From positions 1 to 55,095 of IMG/VR virus record IMGVR_UViG_3300009149_008416: a stretch of DNA of 55,095 nucleotides. One strand, written 5' to 3'. The notes beneath the pieces were generated by a model. It saw only the letters and a program-made list of their open reading frames with translations, searched no databases and was not told the DNA's origin. This stretch comes from a virus. Below are positions 1 to 8,819 of the stretch, piece by piece (the stretch's first letter is position 1; the number at the start of each line of letters is the position of its first letter). Position numbers and translations under genes: made by a program.

Positions 1-429
1 AGGAGACATATACAAGCCCTGTCCTGCTTTGGTAGTTGAATCTTGTGCTGTTAATCTAAATATCTGTCCTACTACAATACTGTCACCAGTTGGAAGCGCA
101 GTACCGACAGCAGCACCTTGAGCCAACAATGCGGTCAACGCATCGGGTCCAGTCGCTGAGCCCGTTCCGCCTTGAGCAATTGAGAGAGGGGTTGTCATTC
201 CTTCTATTTGTATTGTATTAATTCCTGAATCAAAGATAGGCGTTCCATTAGAAACTGTTTGAGGTGTTGTTTGATCTAGTTTCAAACATACTGTTGTTAA
301 ATAATTAGAAGACACTCCTGAATCCTTTATGATAATCATTTTACCGCTTATTCTATCAATAGAAATAAGATTACCTTCTGTTATATTAGATTCAAGAACA
401 ATATCATTAACTGAGAATGAATTAGACAT
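1..429 (-). CDS. Tail-fibre-like structural protein, N-terminal part (runs off window)
   Basis: An open frame of 143 codons starts at an ATG (complement of 427-429) and continues without a stop to the left edge, so only the N-terminus is present. An AAAGGA ribosome binding site lies about 11 bases upstream of the ATG. The visible part is rich in Ser, Thr, Gly and Ile and contains the stretch LSIAQGGTGSATG near residues 82-94. The AQGGTGS motif is common in phage tail fibres and other repetitive beta-structured virion proteins, usually ahead of a trimeric shaft. No catalytic residues are visible. It is divergent from the small gene at 577. The family assignment rests on this single motif and on composition; another virion surface protein is equally possible. 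Confidence 0.6.
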   Translation of the reverse strand, partial: MSNSFSVNDIVLESNITEGNLISIDRISGKMIIIKDSGVSSNYLTTVCLKLDQTTPQTVSNGTPIFDSGINTIQIEGMTTPLSIAQGGTGSATGPDALTALLAQGAAVGTALPTGDSIVVGQIFRLTAQDSTTKAGQGLYMSP

Positions 430-576
430 AAAATTTATTTCCTTTTGTTTGTTTTAATATTCTTTTTTATTCATTATAATTCCTTTTGTTTGCATAAAAA
501 AATTTAGAGGAATTTTTGTGAAATGAAGAAATGTATAATATATATTGAACCAAAATTTCACCATAAGGAGGCTTAT

Positions 577-894
577 ATGAATCCTTGTCGAAGACGCCGT
601 GGAGTATTGAAAGCTCTTAAGGTTCTCAAAATATGGTCATCTCTAGGAATTCATGATTATCTAAAGGATTTTAAAGAAAAAAAGAAATATATAAGATCTA
701 TGGTAAACACAAGAAAGCCATGCTCTTGTTCTATGTGTGGAAATCCAAGAAGAAATAAATGGGAATCTAATGATTCTAGAATAACTAGACAAGAAAAACG
801 TGCAGAAATTTCATTTAAAGAGCAAATGCAAGAAACATTATCACAAGAAGAACAAGATTTAGATATATTTGCTTTAGCTGAAGGTGAAAAATAG
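577..894 (+). CDS. Small basic protein with CxCxxC motif, unknown function
   Basis: This is a 105-residue protein. An in-frame ATG exists at 523, but the ATG at 577 follows a perfect AAGGAGG (565-571) at 6-base spacing, so 577 is preferred. The N-terminal half is strongly basic (CRRRRG near residue 4) and the middle carries KPCSCSMCGNPRR, a four-residue Cys cluster followed by basic residues that could bind zinc and nucleic acid. The C-terminal third is acidic and Gln/Glu-rich. Small proteins with this PCSCxMCGNPRR signature occur scattered in phages and bacteria, but I know of no assigned function. The gene ends with TAG, one of seven genes here to do so. Confidence 0.7.
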   Translation: MNPCRRRRGVLKALKVLKIWSSLGIHDYLKDFKEKKKYIRSMVNTRKPCSCSMCGNPRRNKWESNDSRITRQEKRAEISFKEQMQETLSQEEQDLDIFALAEGEK

Positions 895-954
895 AAGGTC
901 TTTTAATTTTTTAGAAGAACTTTATTATAAATCTTTAGTAGAAAAGGCTTCATC

Positions 955-1686
955 ATGAATTGGTATAAAAATATCAAAGTTAGCGCCTCTGATCGTAGGG
1001 CTTTTCCAGTTCGTCATTATGTTGATAAATATAGAGACGGAACTGTCGATATTACATTTGATATGACCAGACCTGGTGGAACATTCCGTCTTATGACAAG
1101 AGAGCCAGTTTCTAATTCCTACCTTAATTTAGGTTCTTCTGGATCTATATTTATAAAATTAAAAGACGAAGGAAAATTAACTACTCCTTTGGCTAGACGT
1201 AGAAAAGAATCGCAAGAAAGAATTAATTCTCAAACCAATCAACCGCAAGAAACAGTAGAAGAAGAACCCCAACCACAACGAAAGCCTCCTGAACAACTTC
1301 AATTTAACTTTTCAAGCAAAAGATCAAAATTGTTACATAGAAAAGCTAGAGTTAACAGGATAAAAGGCGGAATGGGCGACAATGTAGAGGTTAAAGACGT
1401 TGATAAAGAAGAGTTAATTATGGGAATTAAAGTAGAGTTAGAACATATTGGAAAAGGAGTGAGCATTCCCAGTAATATTATCAGAGAATTTGTTGAAAAT
1501 CAAATTGATGAAAATAATAAAACTTTTAAAAATCAAAAGATTCTTGAAACATCTCAGGATATAGCCATAGATCATTTGTGCGAAATTGACGATTATTATA
1601 CGAGACTTGCAAAGATGGAAAAAGAAGCCAAGGAAAATAAGAATGAAAAAGAAATCAATTCCGATGTTAAGGATAATACTAAATGA
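955..1686 (+). CDS. Hypothetical protein, unknown function
   Basis: A 243-residue protein I do not recognise. The ATG at 955 follows an AAAAGG ribosome binding site. It begins MNWYKNIKVSAS, a start shared with the post-terminase gene at 14585 (MNWYKIRKSAES). Residues about 20-75 look folded (mixed beta pattern with Gly and aromatic residues). Residues 80-120 are a Gln/Pro/Glu-rich linker. The C-terminal 110 residues are highly charged and probably helical. The final 44 bases overlap the start of the peptide deformylase gene in another frame, so the two are likely translated together. No catalytic motif, membrane segment or signal peptide is visible. Confidence 0.7.
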   Translation: MNWYKNIKVSASDRRAFPVRHYVDKYRDGTVDITFDMTRPGGTFRLMTREPVSNSYLNLGSSGSIFIKLKDEGKLTTPLARRRKESQERINSQTNQPQETVEEEPQPQRKPPEQLQFNFSSKRSKLLHRKARVNRIKGGMGDNVEVKDVDKEELIMGIKVELEHIGKGVSIPSNIIREFVENQIDENNKTFKNQKILETSQDIAIDHLCEIDDYYTRLAKMEKEAKENKNEKEINSDVKDNTK

Positions 1687-2206
1687 ACAAACCCCCTGTA
1701 CTAATCCAACCGAAAATACCAAAGAATGGATAGAAAAAAATCAAACTATTCTCAGAACCTTTCTGGCCTACTGTTTTCATTTAAAAAATGCAGTAGGATT
1801 GGCCTCAAATCAAATAGCCTTCCGTGGCAATAGAATTATGGATAGATTTTTTGCTACAAAATCTTCTGGTCATTGGAAAATTATTATAAATCCAGAATTA
1901 AAAAGCATAAAGGGTGATAGCATTCGATGTGAAGAAGGATGTTTAACGTGGCCCAATAGAACAATTATTGCAGAGAGATATCCGTCTATTTTAGTCTCTT
2001 ATTGGAATCAAGATGGTTCTTTTATAGAAAACGAATTTCTAGATGATTATGAAGCCCAGGTTTGGCAACATGAAATTAATCATCTGGATGGAAAACAAGA
2101 AATACTTAAAGATCTGCCTATTAAAAAAGAAGAAAGGCTACCTGGCAGAAATGAACCGTGTTTTTGCGGTTCAGGCAAAAAATTTAAAAAATGCTGTGGT
2201 AAATAA
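1643..2206 (+). CDS. def: Peptide deformylase with C-terminal SEC-C zinc motif
   Basis: Predicted to remove the N-terminal formyl group from nascent proteins. The three deformylase motifs are visible: GLASNQ (about residue 51; consensus GxGLAAxQ), EEGCLTWPN (about residue 96; the Cys is a metal ligand) and HEINHLDG (about residue 143; consensus HExxH). The last 20 residues match the SEC-C zinc motif (PCxCGSGKKxKxCC), best known from SecA tails, where it contacts SecB and ribosomes. Phage deformylases are usually short and lack this tail, so the fusion is unusual. The ATG at 1643 is preferred over 1586 because AAGGAAAA precedes it and it reduces the overlap with the upstream gene. The protein is then 187 residues. 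Confidence 0.85.
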   Translation: MKKKSIPMLRIILNEQTPCTNPTENTKEWIEKNQTILRTFLAYCFHLKNAVGLASNQIAFRGNRIMDRFFATKSSGHWKIIINPELKSIKGDSIRCEEGCLTWPNRTIIAERYPSILVSYWNQDGSFIENEFLDDYEAQVWQHEINHLDGKQEILKDLPIKKEERLPGRNEPCFCGSGKKFKKCCGK

Positions 2207-2229
2207 CAATTAATGGAGAGTATATTTTT

Positions 2230-3531
2230 ATGACTAAACACTACGTCCTCGATACCAACGTGTTGCTCTATGATCCTAATTCCATCACTATGTTTGAAGA
2301 CAATAAAATACATATTCCGATGGTTGTATTAGAAGAGTTAGATAAATTTAAAAAAGATCCCAACGAATTAGGAGTAAATGCTAGATAAACAATTAATTTT
2401 TTAGATTCGCTTAGATCTCGTGGAAAACTTTCAGAAGGGGTTCCATTAGATTCAGGAGGAACGCTTATTGTAAGTTCTTCAGATCAAAAAATTGATTCAT
2501 CTTTATCCACAGAATACCCGGACAATAAATTGCTTCAACTTTCTTCCTATTTAAAAACACTTAATCATGGCACAAGTGTTATTCTTATAACAAAAGATAT
2601 TAATCTGCGAGTTAAAGCAGACGCAATGGGAATTGATGCTCAAGATTATAAAAAGCCATCAGAAGGAAATGGAACCAATTATGATGGAGTTTTAGATTTG
2701 TATTTAGAATCAGAAATTATAAATAAAATACATTCTGATGAAAATGGATATAGTTTAACAGAAGATTATGGACTTGTTGAAAATCAATATATTATATTGC
2801 ATTCAAATAATAATGATCAACACAAGGGAATAGGTGTTTATAGAAAAGGAAAAATTTATGCAATAAAATCAAAATTAAAAGCTGTTAATATAGTGCCTAA
2901 AAATGTTAAACAATCATTTGCTCTTGATGCATTATTAAATCCTGACATAAAAGTTGTTACACTTTCCGGTATAAGTGGAACAGGAAAGACACTATTATGT
3001 ACATCTTCAGCAATTCAACAAACAATTATTGATGAAAATTATTATAGAATTACAATTACAAGACCAACGATTTCAGTTGGAAAAGAACTGGGGTTTTTGC
3101 CTGGTGATTTGGAAGAAAAAATGGACCCATGGATAAAACCGATCTACGATTCAATTGATTTAATTAGAGACACAGATATGAAAAGTGGAAAAAGTAAAAT
3201 AAATACTGCAATAAAATTAGAAGACTATATACATATAGCTCCATTATGTTATATAAGAGGCCGCAGTCTTATAAATAGTTTTATGATCATAGACGAAAGT
3301 CAAAATCTTTCTCCATTGGAAATAAAAACTATTGTTACTAGAGTTGGACAAGGAACAAAAATAGTATTTACTGGCGATATTTTTCAGATAGATAATCCAT
3401 ATTTGAATAAGCATTCAAATGGTCTTTCTCAATTGATAAAAAAATTTAAAGGACAGAATTTTTATGCTCACGTCACTCTTACAGATGGTGAAAGAAGCGA
3501 TGTGGCAGAAGCAGCAGCAACACTTCTGTAA
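2230..3531 (+). CDS. phoH: PIN-PhoH family ATPase, interrupted by an in-frame TAA at 2386-2388
   Basis: The frame from ATG 2230 encodes a PIN domain (YVLDTNVLLYDP near residue 5; VVLEELDKFK near residue 36) followed by a PhoH ATPase with Walker A GISGTGKT (about residue 247) and DESQNLSP plus FTGDIFQID further on. This is the PhoH2 architecture, a predicted RNA-acting nuclease-helicase. After NELGVNAR the next codon is TAA, then TINFLDSLRS continues the PIN fold without a gap, so codon 53 (Glu or Gln is expected in the family) is a stop. Downstream the frame is open for 380 codons and well conserved. A restart would lose most of the PIN domain. It may be a nonsense mutation, a sequencing error or readthrough. 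Confidence 0.8.
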
Positions 3532-3536
3532 TAATT

Positions 3537-5837
3537 TTAGGGAAGAGGGAGGCTTGACCTCCCCTTCTCTTGTAATTCTTTTTTAAATTTTTCTTGAATT
3601 TCTTTGTCATAAAGATTATAAACTGGAATTCCAATAGACTGTGCTAATCTAATTGCTTGTCCGGTCCCACCACTTGCTTTACCGTCTTTTGTATAACACA
3701 CTACGAATTGAGAAGGAGTATCTTGGGAATCCTTACCTATGATTTGTGCAGAATTTCTAATCATCAATCTTTTAACAGCGTATTTAAAATATTGAAAGTT
3801 AGGATGATGTTTTTCAGCAAGTTTTAGATGTATCTTTTTATATTTCCAATTTTCACCATCATAGATAGATTTATTATCTTGAAAATTTGGCCATGGCAGG
3901 AATATTTCTTTCTGATCCCCAGCACCTTTTTCAAAGGCCGAATCGGCCCCTTCTGCTCCTCCAGACCGTAGTACATATCCTTTTACCTTAAAGTGTTCAG
4001 CTATTTTTGTCATTAAATCCTGAATGTCATCAGGCGTACTTCTAGAACCTATGCCGGCATAGTATTTTGTGTTTTCCATAATTTCTTTAAGCTCCTCAGT
4101 GTTTAGATTCTTTTGAGCAGTATTTTCTTTTATTGGTTCTGGAGTGTAGGTCGATTCTTTTACTTTTGATATAATAATAGCCCATTTTTTGTCGTCTTTA
4201 AAATTTTCACCTATTTCAAATAATATATCAATTGTTTTATCTTGTAGTTTTTCTTTGGCGTTTGATTCATAGATAAAACAATCAAAATCAAGTCCATCAA
4301 AAGCAACAAAAGCTCCAGAGCCGCTTCCCCATTCATTTATACTTTTACATTTTATGTTATTTGTTCTGAATAATATTTTTTTGTTTTCCTGTCCAAATGG
4401 ACCGAATTTCTGTATTTTATCACAGAAGTCATCGTTAATTGTTTTAAACGTATTTGTTTTTAGTAGTATATCATATTCGATTGGTTCTTCTTTTATATTA
4501 TTTTGTTCTTTATATTCCACAATTGCTTTATTAAATATATTATGAGCTTCTTTGGCATATTCTTCTTTGAGAGTAGCGCCTGCTGCCATTTCATGTCCAC
4601 CGTAAGTTTCAAAAATATAAGAAACTTTATCCATAACTTCTTTTATATTAATTCCTTTTACGGAACGTGCAGAGCCTTTTATTTTATTATCGTGATTCCC
4701 AAATACGAGTGATGGAACACTGTATTTGTCAGTTAATTTACTTGCAACAATTCCGACTATTCCTATTTCCCATTTATCATTATAAATAAGTATGCTTTGT
4801 TTTTGTAGATTATCTCCTATTTCTTTAGTTGCATATTCAACCATTTTTTTTTGTAATTTTTTTCTATTTTCGTTAAGTGCGTCCATTTCAAGGGCTAAAC
4901 CAAATGCCTCATCTTCATTTTTTTCATTTAATAGATTGATTACTTTTTTAGCATGTTCTATTCTTCCATTAGCATTGATTCTTGGACCGAGTTTAAATGA
5001 AACATCCTCAACAGAACAATTTTCTGGATCTACTCCACTCACTCTCATAAGTTCAATTAATCCATGATTTTTTACTGCATTCATTTGTTTTAATCCATTC
5101 GCTACAATTATTCTATTGTCTCCATAAAGAGGAGAAACATCAGCAATAGTTGTGATAGCTGCGTATGGCAATAATTTGTCTGGATTAAATTTTAACTTAC
5201 CATCAAGCTTTTTAGCTATTTGATATATGAGTCCTCCAGTACTATATGGTGGAACATTCTCTGCGAGTCTATTATTAATTATTACATCTGCATTGCTTGC
5301 GAAATTTTCTTCATCAACAATATGATGGTCTATAACAACAACATATGGATTGTTGTGTTTTTCTTTTAGAATTGCAATTTCTTCTTTGGAATTGGTTCCA
5401 CAATCTAAAAAAACAACCATTCCCACAGGCTTGCTTTCAATCACATCAAGAAAATTCCAAATAGATTTTTTATTTAATCCATAACCGTCTGTTTTTCTGT
5501 GTGAAATGTAAAAATTAACATCTTTACATCCTCCGCTGTATAATATGTTCTTGAGCATAAAAGATGAGAATGTGCCATCCACGTCATAATCTCCGAATAT
5601 ATAAACAGTTTCTGGTGGATTAGTGAAAATATCAACAATTTCATTAATATTAGGAATTATGTCGGGATATTGAAGGTCATTTAAATTATTATTTATAAAA
5701 GAGTTAAAATCATGAATATTTTTTATTCCATAATCTCTTACCGAGGCTATAGTACATGTAAGATTATCTTTGATTGTAGTAGAAAGATTTTTAAATAAAG
5801 ATGTATTTAATGTTTTTTGTTTCCAGATGTATGTCAT
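3537..5837 (-). CDS. RecJ-like DHH exonuclease fused to a C-terminal SLOG (DprA-like) domain
   Basis: The N-terminal 580 residues resemble RecJ, a 5'-3' single-strand DNA exonuclease. DYDVDG lies near residue 83, a DCGTNS motif follows, and VIDHH (the DHH signature) lies near residue 168; GSARSVKG, GGHEMAAGA and a C-terminal OB-like region follow. From about residue 590 a Rossmann-type domain begins (YYAGIGSRSTP, then LRSGGAEGADSAFE, later ASGGTGQAIRLA), matching the SLOG/DprA-like superfamily that binds nucleotides or single-stranded DNA. The start at 5837 has AAAGGAG at suitable spacing, while the upstream ATG at 5864 has none. The gene is divergent from dnaJ, with about 50 bases between starts. 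RecJ joined to SLOG in one chain is unusual; roles in recombination or nucleotide sensing are inferred. Confidence 0.88.
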   Translation of the reverse strand: MTYIWKQKTLNTSLFKNLSTTIKDNLTCTIASVRDYGIKNIHDFNSFINNNLNDLQYPDIIPNINEIVDIFTNPPETVYIFGDYDVDGTFSSFMLKNILYSGGCKDVNFYISHRKTDGYGLNKKSIWNFLDVIESKPVGMVVFLDCGTNSKEEIAILKEKHNNPYVVVIDHHIVDEENFASNADVIINNRLAENVPPYSTGGLIYQIAKKLDGKLKFNPDKLLPYAAITTIADVSPLYGDNRIIVANGLKQMNAVKNHGLIELMRVSGVDPENCSVEDVSFKLGPRINANGRIEHAKKVINLLNEKNEDEAFGLALEMDALNENRKKLQKKMVEYATKEIGDNLQKQSILIYNDKWEIGIVGIVASKLTDKYSVPSLVFGNHDNKIKGSARSVKGINIKEVMDKVSYIFETYGGHEMAAGATLKEEYAKEAHNIFNKAIVEYKEQNNIKEEPIEYDILLKTNTFKTINDDFCDKIQKFGPFGQENKKILFRTNNIKCKSINEWGSGSGAFVAFDGLDFDCFIYESNAKEKLQDKTIDILFEIGENFKDDKKWAIIISKVKESTYTPEPIKENTAQKNLNTEELKEIMENTKYYAGIGSRSTPDDIQDLMTKIAEHFKVKGYVLRSGGAEGADSAFEKGAGDQKEIFLPWPNFQDNKSIYDGENWKYKKIHLKLAEKHHPNFQYFKYAVKRLMIRNSAQIIGKDSQDTPSQFVVCYTKDGKASGGTGQAIRLAQSIGIPVYNLYDKEIQEKFKKELQEKGRSSLPLP

Positions 5838-5890
5838 TGTATTTGCTCCTTTGTTACAGTTCATTATACAAAGTTAGGAGAACGAGTTAG

Positions 5891-6946
5891 ATGGAAAATG
5901 ATTATTATAAAATACTTGGTGTTGAAAAAGATGCTAATGATAGCGATATTAAAAAAGCATATAGAAAATTAGCAAAACAATATCATCCTGATAAAAATCC
6001 AAACGATAGTAATGCGGAAGAAAATTTTAAAAAAGTCACAGAAGCATATAATGTTCTTTCAGACAATAAAAAAAGATCACAATATGATCGTTTTGGAACC
6101 GTGGAAAATAATATTCCATTTGGAAATGAAGAAATGCGTTGGAATCATTTTAATTTTGGTAGATTTAATAACAGATCTCCATTTGGTTTTAATGAAACTG
6201 CTGACAATGCAGTTGCTGAAGTATCAATAACAATTAGAGAAGCATTTGATGGGTGTAAAAAGACTATTAAATTTAAAGTATTAGAGAAATGTGATGAATG
6301 TGATGGAAAAGGACATGATAAAGATGGTAGAACAGAAAAATGCAATGTATGTGATGGATCTGGAGAAGTTGGATTTGCGAATATGGGTTCAACAATACTA
6401 ACAAGAACTTGTTCTTATTGTGGTGGAAGAGGAGAAAAAATTATTAGTCCTTGTAGTAAATGTAAAACAAATGGAGTTTTGCAATCAATAAAAAGCATTG
6501 ATATAGAAATTCCAAAAGGAGCAATGTCTGGTAATGTTATGAAAATAGGTGGCATAGGACATTATATTCCAAAAATAGATAAATATGGGGCCGTCGCTGT
6601 TGTTATTAATGTGGAGAATTCTGAATTTTTTGTAGCAAAAGGTCCAGATCTTTATTGCGCGGTTCCATTAACAGTTAAAGAAGCTGTTTTTGGCGGTGAA
6701 AGAGAAATATTTACTTTACATGGAAAAATTAGTGTAAAAATTCCAAAACAGACAAAGAATAAATCTGTGCTTAGAATTAGAAATAAGGGTCTAAGAAAAG
6801 GCGTAAATAGAGAAAATGATTTTGGAGATATGTATTTGAATTTCTTTATTGATATACCTGATGTTGAAGATTTAAGATCGGATCAAATTAATGAAGATGG
6901 GTTTTTATATAAAGTTGTGGATAAATTTAAAGAATCAACAATATAA
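5891..6946 (+). CDS. dnaJ: DnaJ (Hsp40) co-chaperone, full-length type A
   Basis: A 351-residue DnaJ with all the parts of the bacterial protein. The J domain is at residues 4-68 with HPD at 32-34, the motif that stimulates DnaK ATPase. A short Gly/Phe-like linker ([14 protein letters not shown]) follows. Four CxxCxGxG-type zinc repeats begin near residue 137 ([24 protein letters not shown], and CSKCKTNG as a degenerate fourth). Two beta-barrel substrate domains follow ([21 protein letters not shown]). AGGAGAACGAG precedes the ATG. No DnaK or GrpE is encoded in this window, so it probably recruits the host DnaK. It faces Hsp20 across a shared bidirectional terminator. Confidence 0.95.
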   Translation: MENDYYKILGVEKDANDSDIKKAYRKLAKQYHPDKNPNDSNAEENFKKVTEAYNVLSDNKKRSQYDRFGTVENNIPFGNEEMRWNHFNFGRFNNRSPFGFNETADNAVAEVSITIREAFDGCKKTIKFKVLEKCDECDGKGHDKDGRTEKCNVCDGSGEVGFANMGSTILTRTCSYCGGRGEKIISPCSKCKTNGVLQSIKSIDIEIPKGAMSGNVMKIGGIGHYIPKIDKYGAVAVVINVENSEFFVAKGPDLYCAVPLTVKEAVFGGEREIFTLHGKISVKIPKQTKNKSVLRIRNKGLRKGVNRENDFGDMYLNFFIDIPDVEDLRSDQINEDGFLYKVVDKFKESTI

Positions 6947-6975
6947 AAAAGGCCCGCATAAAGCGGGCCTCTTTT
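6945..6975. terminator. Bidirectional Rho-independent terminator between dnaJ and hsp20
   Basis: A perfect 8-bp GC-rich stem (AGGCCCGC / GCGGGCCT, 6950-6957 and 6963-6970) with a 5-base ATAAA loop is flanked by an A-run on the left and CTTTT on the right. It can stop transcription from dnaJ (plus) and from hsp20 (minus). Confidence 0.92.
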
Positions 6976-6987
6976 AAGTTTGAAAAA

Positions 6988-7443
6988 TTATTCAAAACAA
7001 ACTTTTACAGAAGTATTTTTTTCTGGTTCTTCTATTTTTTCATTAATAATTTTTGGAAGACTAACTTTTAAAACACCGTTTTTATATTTTGCAGTAAGCT
7101 TGTCCACATCTTGTTCTACATCGTTAGATAAACGAACAGTTCTGCTATAACTTCCTGAACTGATTTCGCTATAATATATTTTTCCGTCTTCTTTTTCTTC
7201 TTTATGTTCTTCTTTTTTAGCCTCAATAGTGAGATATCCATTATTAATAGTAACATTCAGATTATCTTCAGTAATGCCTGGTAATTCTACTTCGACAATA
7301 TGTTCTGTATTCGTTTCTGAAATTTGTACTTTTGGAACTAAACCATCAAAATTGGATAATTCTTTTGATGGCCAATTCCAAAAATTGTCAAAAAATGGAT
7401 CGTATTTTTTTGGCCACACTGAGTTTCTTTTTACTAGATTCAT
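6988..7443 (-). CDS. Small heat-shock protein, Hsp20/alpha-crystallin family
   Basis: A 151-residue ATP-independent holdase that keeps unfolded proteins soluble. After about 35 divergent N-terminal residues rich in Trp, Phe and Pro, the alpha-crystallin domain spans roughly residues 38-140. It contains VEVELPGITEDNLNV, the sheet-forming segment after it, YSRTVRLSNDV, and the conserved GVLKVSLPK near the end. The C-terminal tail lacks a clear IxI oligomerisation motif; VKVCFE closes the protein. AAAGGGA precedes the ATG. It converges on dnaJ at the shared terminator. Hsp20 genes are common in T4-like and cyanophage-type genomes, so a late assembly or stress role is plausible. Confidence 0.93.
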   Translation of the reverse strand: MNLVKRNSVWPKKYDPFFDNFWNWPSKELSNFDGLVPKVQISETNTEHIVEVELPGITEDNLNVTINNGYLTIEAKKEEHKEEKEDGKIYYSEISSGSYSRTVRLSNDVEQDVDKLTAKYKNGVLKVSLPKIINEKIEEPEKNTSVKVCFE

Positions 7444-7495
7444 GTTTTTTCCCTTTCAATTTAATGTTTAATGTTTAAACACGACTGACAACATT

Positions 7496-7538
7496 AAGCA
7501 AGTTTTGTGCCAACTTTTTTATGGCAACTTGCTTTTTT
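7496..7538 (+). terminator. Terminator-like hairpin in the hsp20-7627 divergent intergenic region
   Basis: AAGCAAGT (7496-7503) pairs with ACTTGCTT (7527-7534), with an inner TGCCA/TGGCA helix (7508-7512, 7522-7526) and a TTTTTT run at 7533-7538. The shape is that of a Rho-independent terminator on the plus strand, yet no plus-strand gene ends just upstream. On the minus strand it would lie in the hsp20 leader, so it could be an attenuator, a leader structure or the end of a small transcript. Confidence 0.6.
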
Positions 7539-7626
7539 GTTCTGACGCCTATTGTGACATTATGTCTCACATTGTGTCAAAAGGATTTTTTCAGACGCGC
7601 ACCAATTATACATAAAAGGAGATGAA

Positions 7627-7908
7627 ATGTCTGAAAAAATTTATAGTCCTGTTTTAGATTACAAAATGATTATAGAAAATCTTTCTATTTTTAATTCTAT
7701 ATCTGGTTTTTATGAAGAATACAATAAGTTAAAATCAAAAACTCGTGGAAAATGTGAAGAATGTAAATTTTCTGAAAGAAATTCTTTTGCTCAATTTATT
7801 AGAAATAAAATAATAGAAGAAAACATGAAACATATATTTTCCAATTTAAATCCACGTACAATAATACGATATGGGGGGAAAATATATAGAGCTTCTGATT
7901 TCATTTAG
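7627..7908 (+). CDS. Small hypothetical protein with a CxxC pair
   Basis: A 93-residue protein I do not recognise. AAGGAG precedes the ATG at good spacing, making the start firm. A KCEECKFSER segment near residue 40 holds a single CxxC that could bind metal with a partner, but no second pair is visible. It ends in TAG at 7906-7908 and overlaps the 3' end of the opposite-strand gene at 7901-8326 by 8 bases. No membrane segment or signal peptide is present. Confidence 0.65.
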   Translation: MSEKIYSPVLDYKMIIENLSIFNSISGFYEEYNKLKSKTRGKCEECKFSERNSFAQFIRNKIIEENMKHIFSNLNPRTIIRYGGKIYRASDFI

Positions 7909-8326
7909 GAGGACTTAAAGATATTGAATATAAGCCTCTTCGGTCTAATATAACTGCACAATTTTTTTCTTTGCTTTTTGTAACAATCATAATACAGTCA
8001 TCTAAATGAAGAAGTCTTTTTTTATCCATCTCATCCTTTTCTTCCATTTCTTTTTTTAGTTGTGTTTTCCAGTAATCTGGTATTCTTCCTATATGGATTA
8101 TTTCTCCACCTATAATTTTTTGAAGTTCTTCTATGATAGTAAATAATTTTAATGAAGAATCTCTCGCATTTTTAGAATCATTTGAAATCATAGCATTTTT
8201 TATTTTGTTTGATTTTATAAGTTTAGTTACACAATTTTTTAATTCGTCTTCGACATCTTTTGCATTTAATCCAGAACACAAAATCTCACACTCAAATATA
8301 TAATCTGAACCAGGTTTATATTTCAT
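7901..8326 (-). CDS. Hypothetical protein, unknown function
   Basis: A 141-residue protein with an AAGGAAA site ahead of its ATG, lying 8 bases downstream of the stop of the 8335-8727 gene, so the two probably form one minus-strand operon. It begins with a beta-strand-like segment (YKPGSDYIFECEILCSGL), continues with a charged helical middle and ends in another beta pair (CIMIVTKSKEKNCAVILDRRG). The pattern suggests a small alpha/beta fold, but no family is recognised. Confidence 0.6.
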   Translation of the reverse strand: MKYKPGSDYIFECEILCSGLNAKDVEDELKNCVTKLIKSNKIKNAMISNDSKNARDSSLKLFTIIEELQKIIGGEIIHIGRIPDYWKTQLKKEMEEKDEMDKKRLLHLDDCIMIVTKSKEKNCAVILDRRGLYSISLSPPK

Positions 8327-8334
8327 GATTTTCC

Positions 8335-8727
8335 TTACAATTTAGAATAATCTATTTCTTCATCAAGAACAGAAAGATCTTCTACTATACCAGGGATATC
8401 ATTTATAATAATTTCATTATTATCTACAGATATTTTTTTATTATCTTCTAAAACATCAAAAACTCTAGAATATGCGCTGCTATAATTTGAAAAATTTACT
8501 TCGAGAGGCTTATATTGATTTTGAATTGCAAATTTAACTATTTCCACAATATCTGGAGCATAATGTTTAAGTTCTTTTCTATATTGATGTTTTGCATGAT
8601 CTTCTTTTACTTTCATTATAAGCAATCTAAGAAGCACTGATAACGTATCCTTTTCAATGTCTTTGGGTAAGAACCCAAGATTATTTGGTTCTACCCAATT
8701 TATAAGTCCATCATTTTTTTGTGGCAT
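8335..8727 (-). CDS. Hypothetical protein, unknown function
   Basis: A 130-residue acidic, mostly helical protein, not recognised. Its start is well supported by a strong GGAGGTGA site five to eight bases ahead of the ATG, itself preceded by GGTATAATAA (complement of 8744-8753), a motif found upstream of two more minus-strand genes here. It is first in a two-gene minus-strand unit with 7901-8326 and divergent from 8820. No Cys clusters, membrane segments or nucleotide-binding motifs are visible. Confidence 0.6.
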   Translation of the reverse strand: MPQKNDGLINWVEPNNLGFLPKDIEKDTLSVLLRLLIMKVKEDHAKHQYRKELKHYAPDIVEIVKFAIQNQYKPLEVNFSNYSSAYSRVFDVLEDNKKISVDNNEIIINDIPGIVEDLSVLDEEIDYSKL

Positions 8728-8743
8728 AAATCACCTCCAACTT

Positions 8744-8753
8744 TTATTATACC
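8744..8753 (-). promoter_or_regulatory. GGTATAATAA motif, possible -10 element
   Basis: The complement reads GGTATAATAA, followed by AAGTTGGAGGTGATTT and the ATG of the 8335-8727 gene. It matches a sigma-70 -10 box, but no convincing -35 is seen. The same core precedes the minus-strand genes starting at 10996 and 11617. Confidence 0.35.
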
Positions 8754-8819
8754 TATTAACTAAAGGAAAAAATAGTTTTTAATTCAATATAAGAGTAAAC
8801 TCAAACTTAGGAATAAACC

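Noticed and set aside
511-539. Promoter at 534-539 (TATAAT) before the 577 gene
   Set aside because: No -35 box at acceptable spacing; the region is AT-rich.
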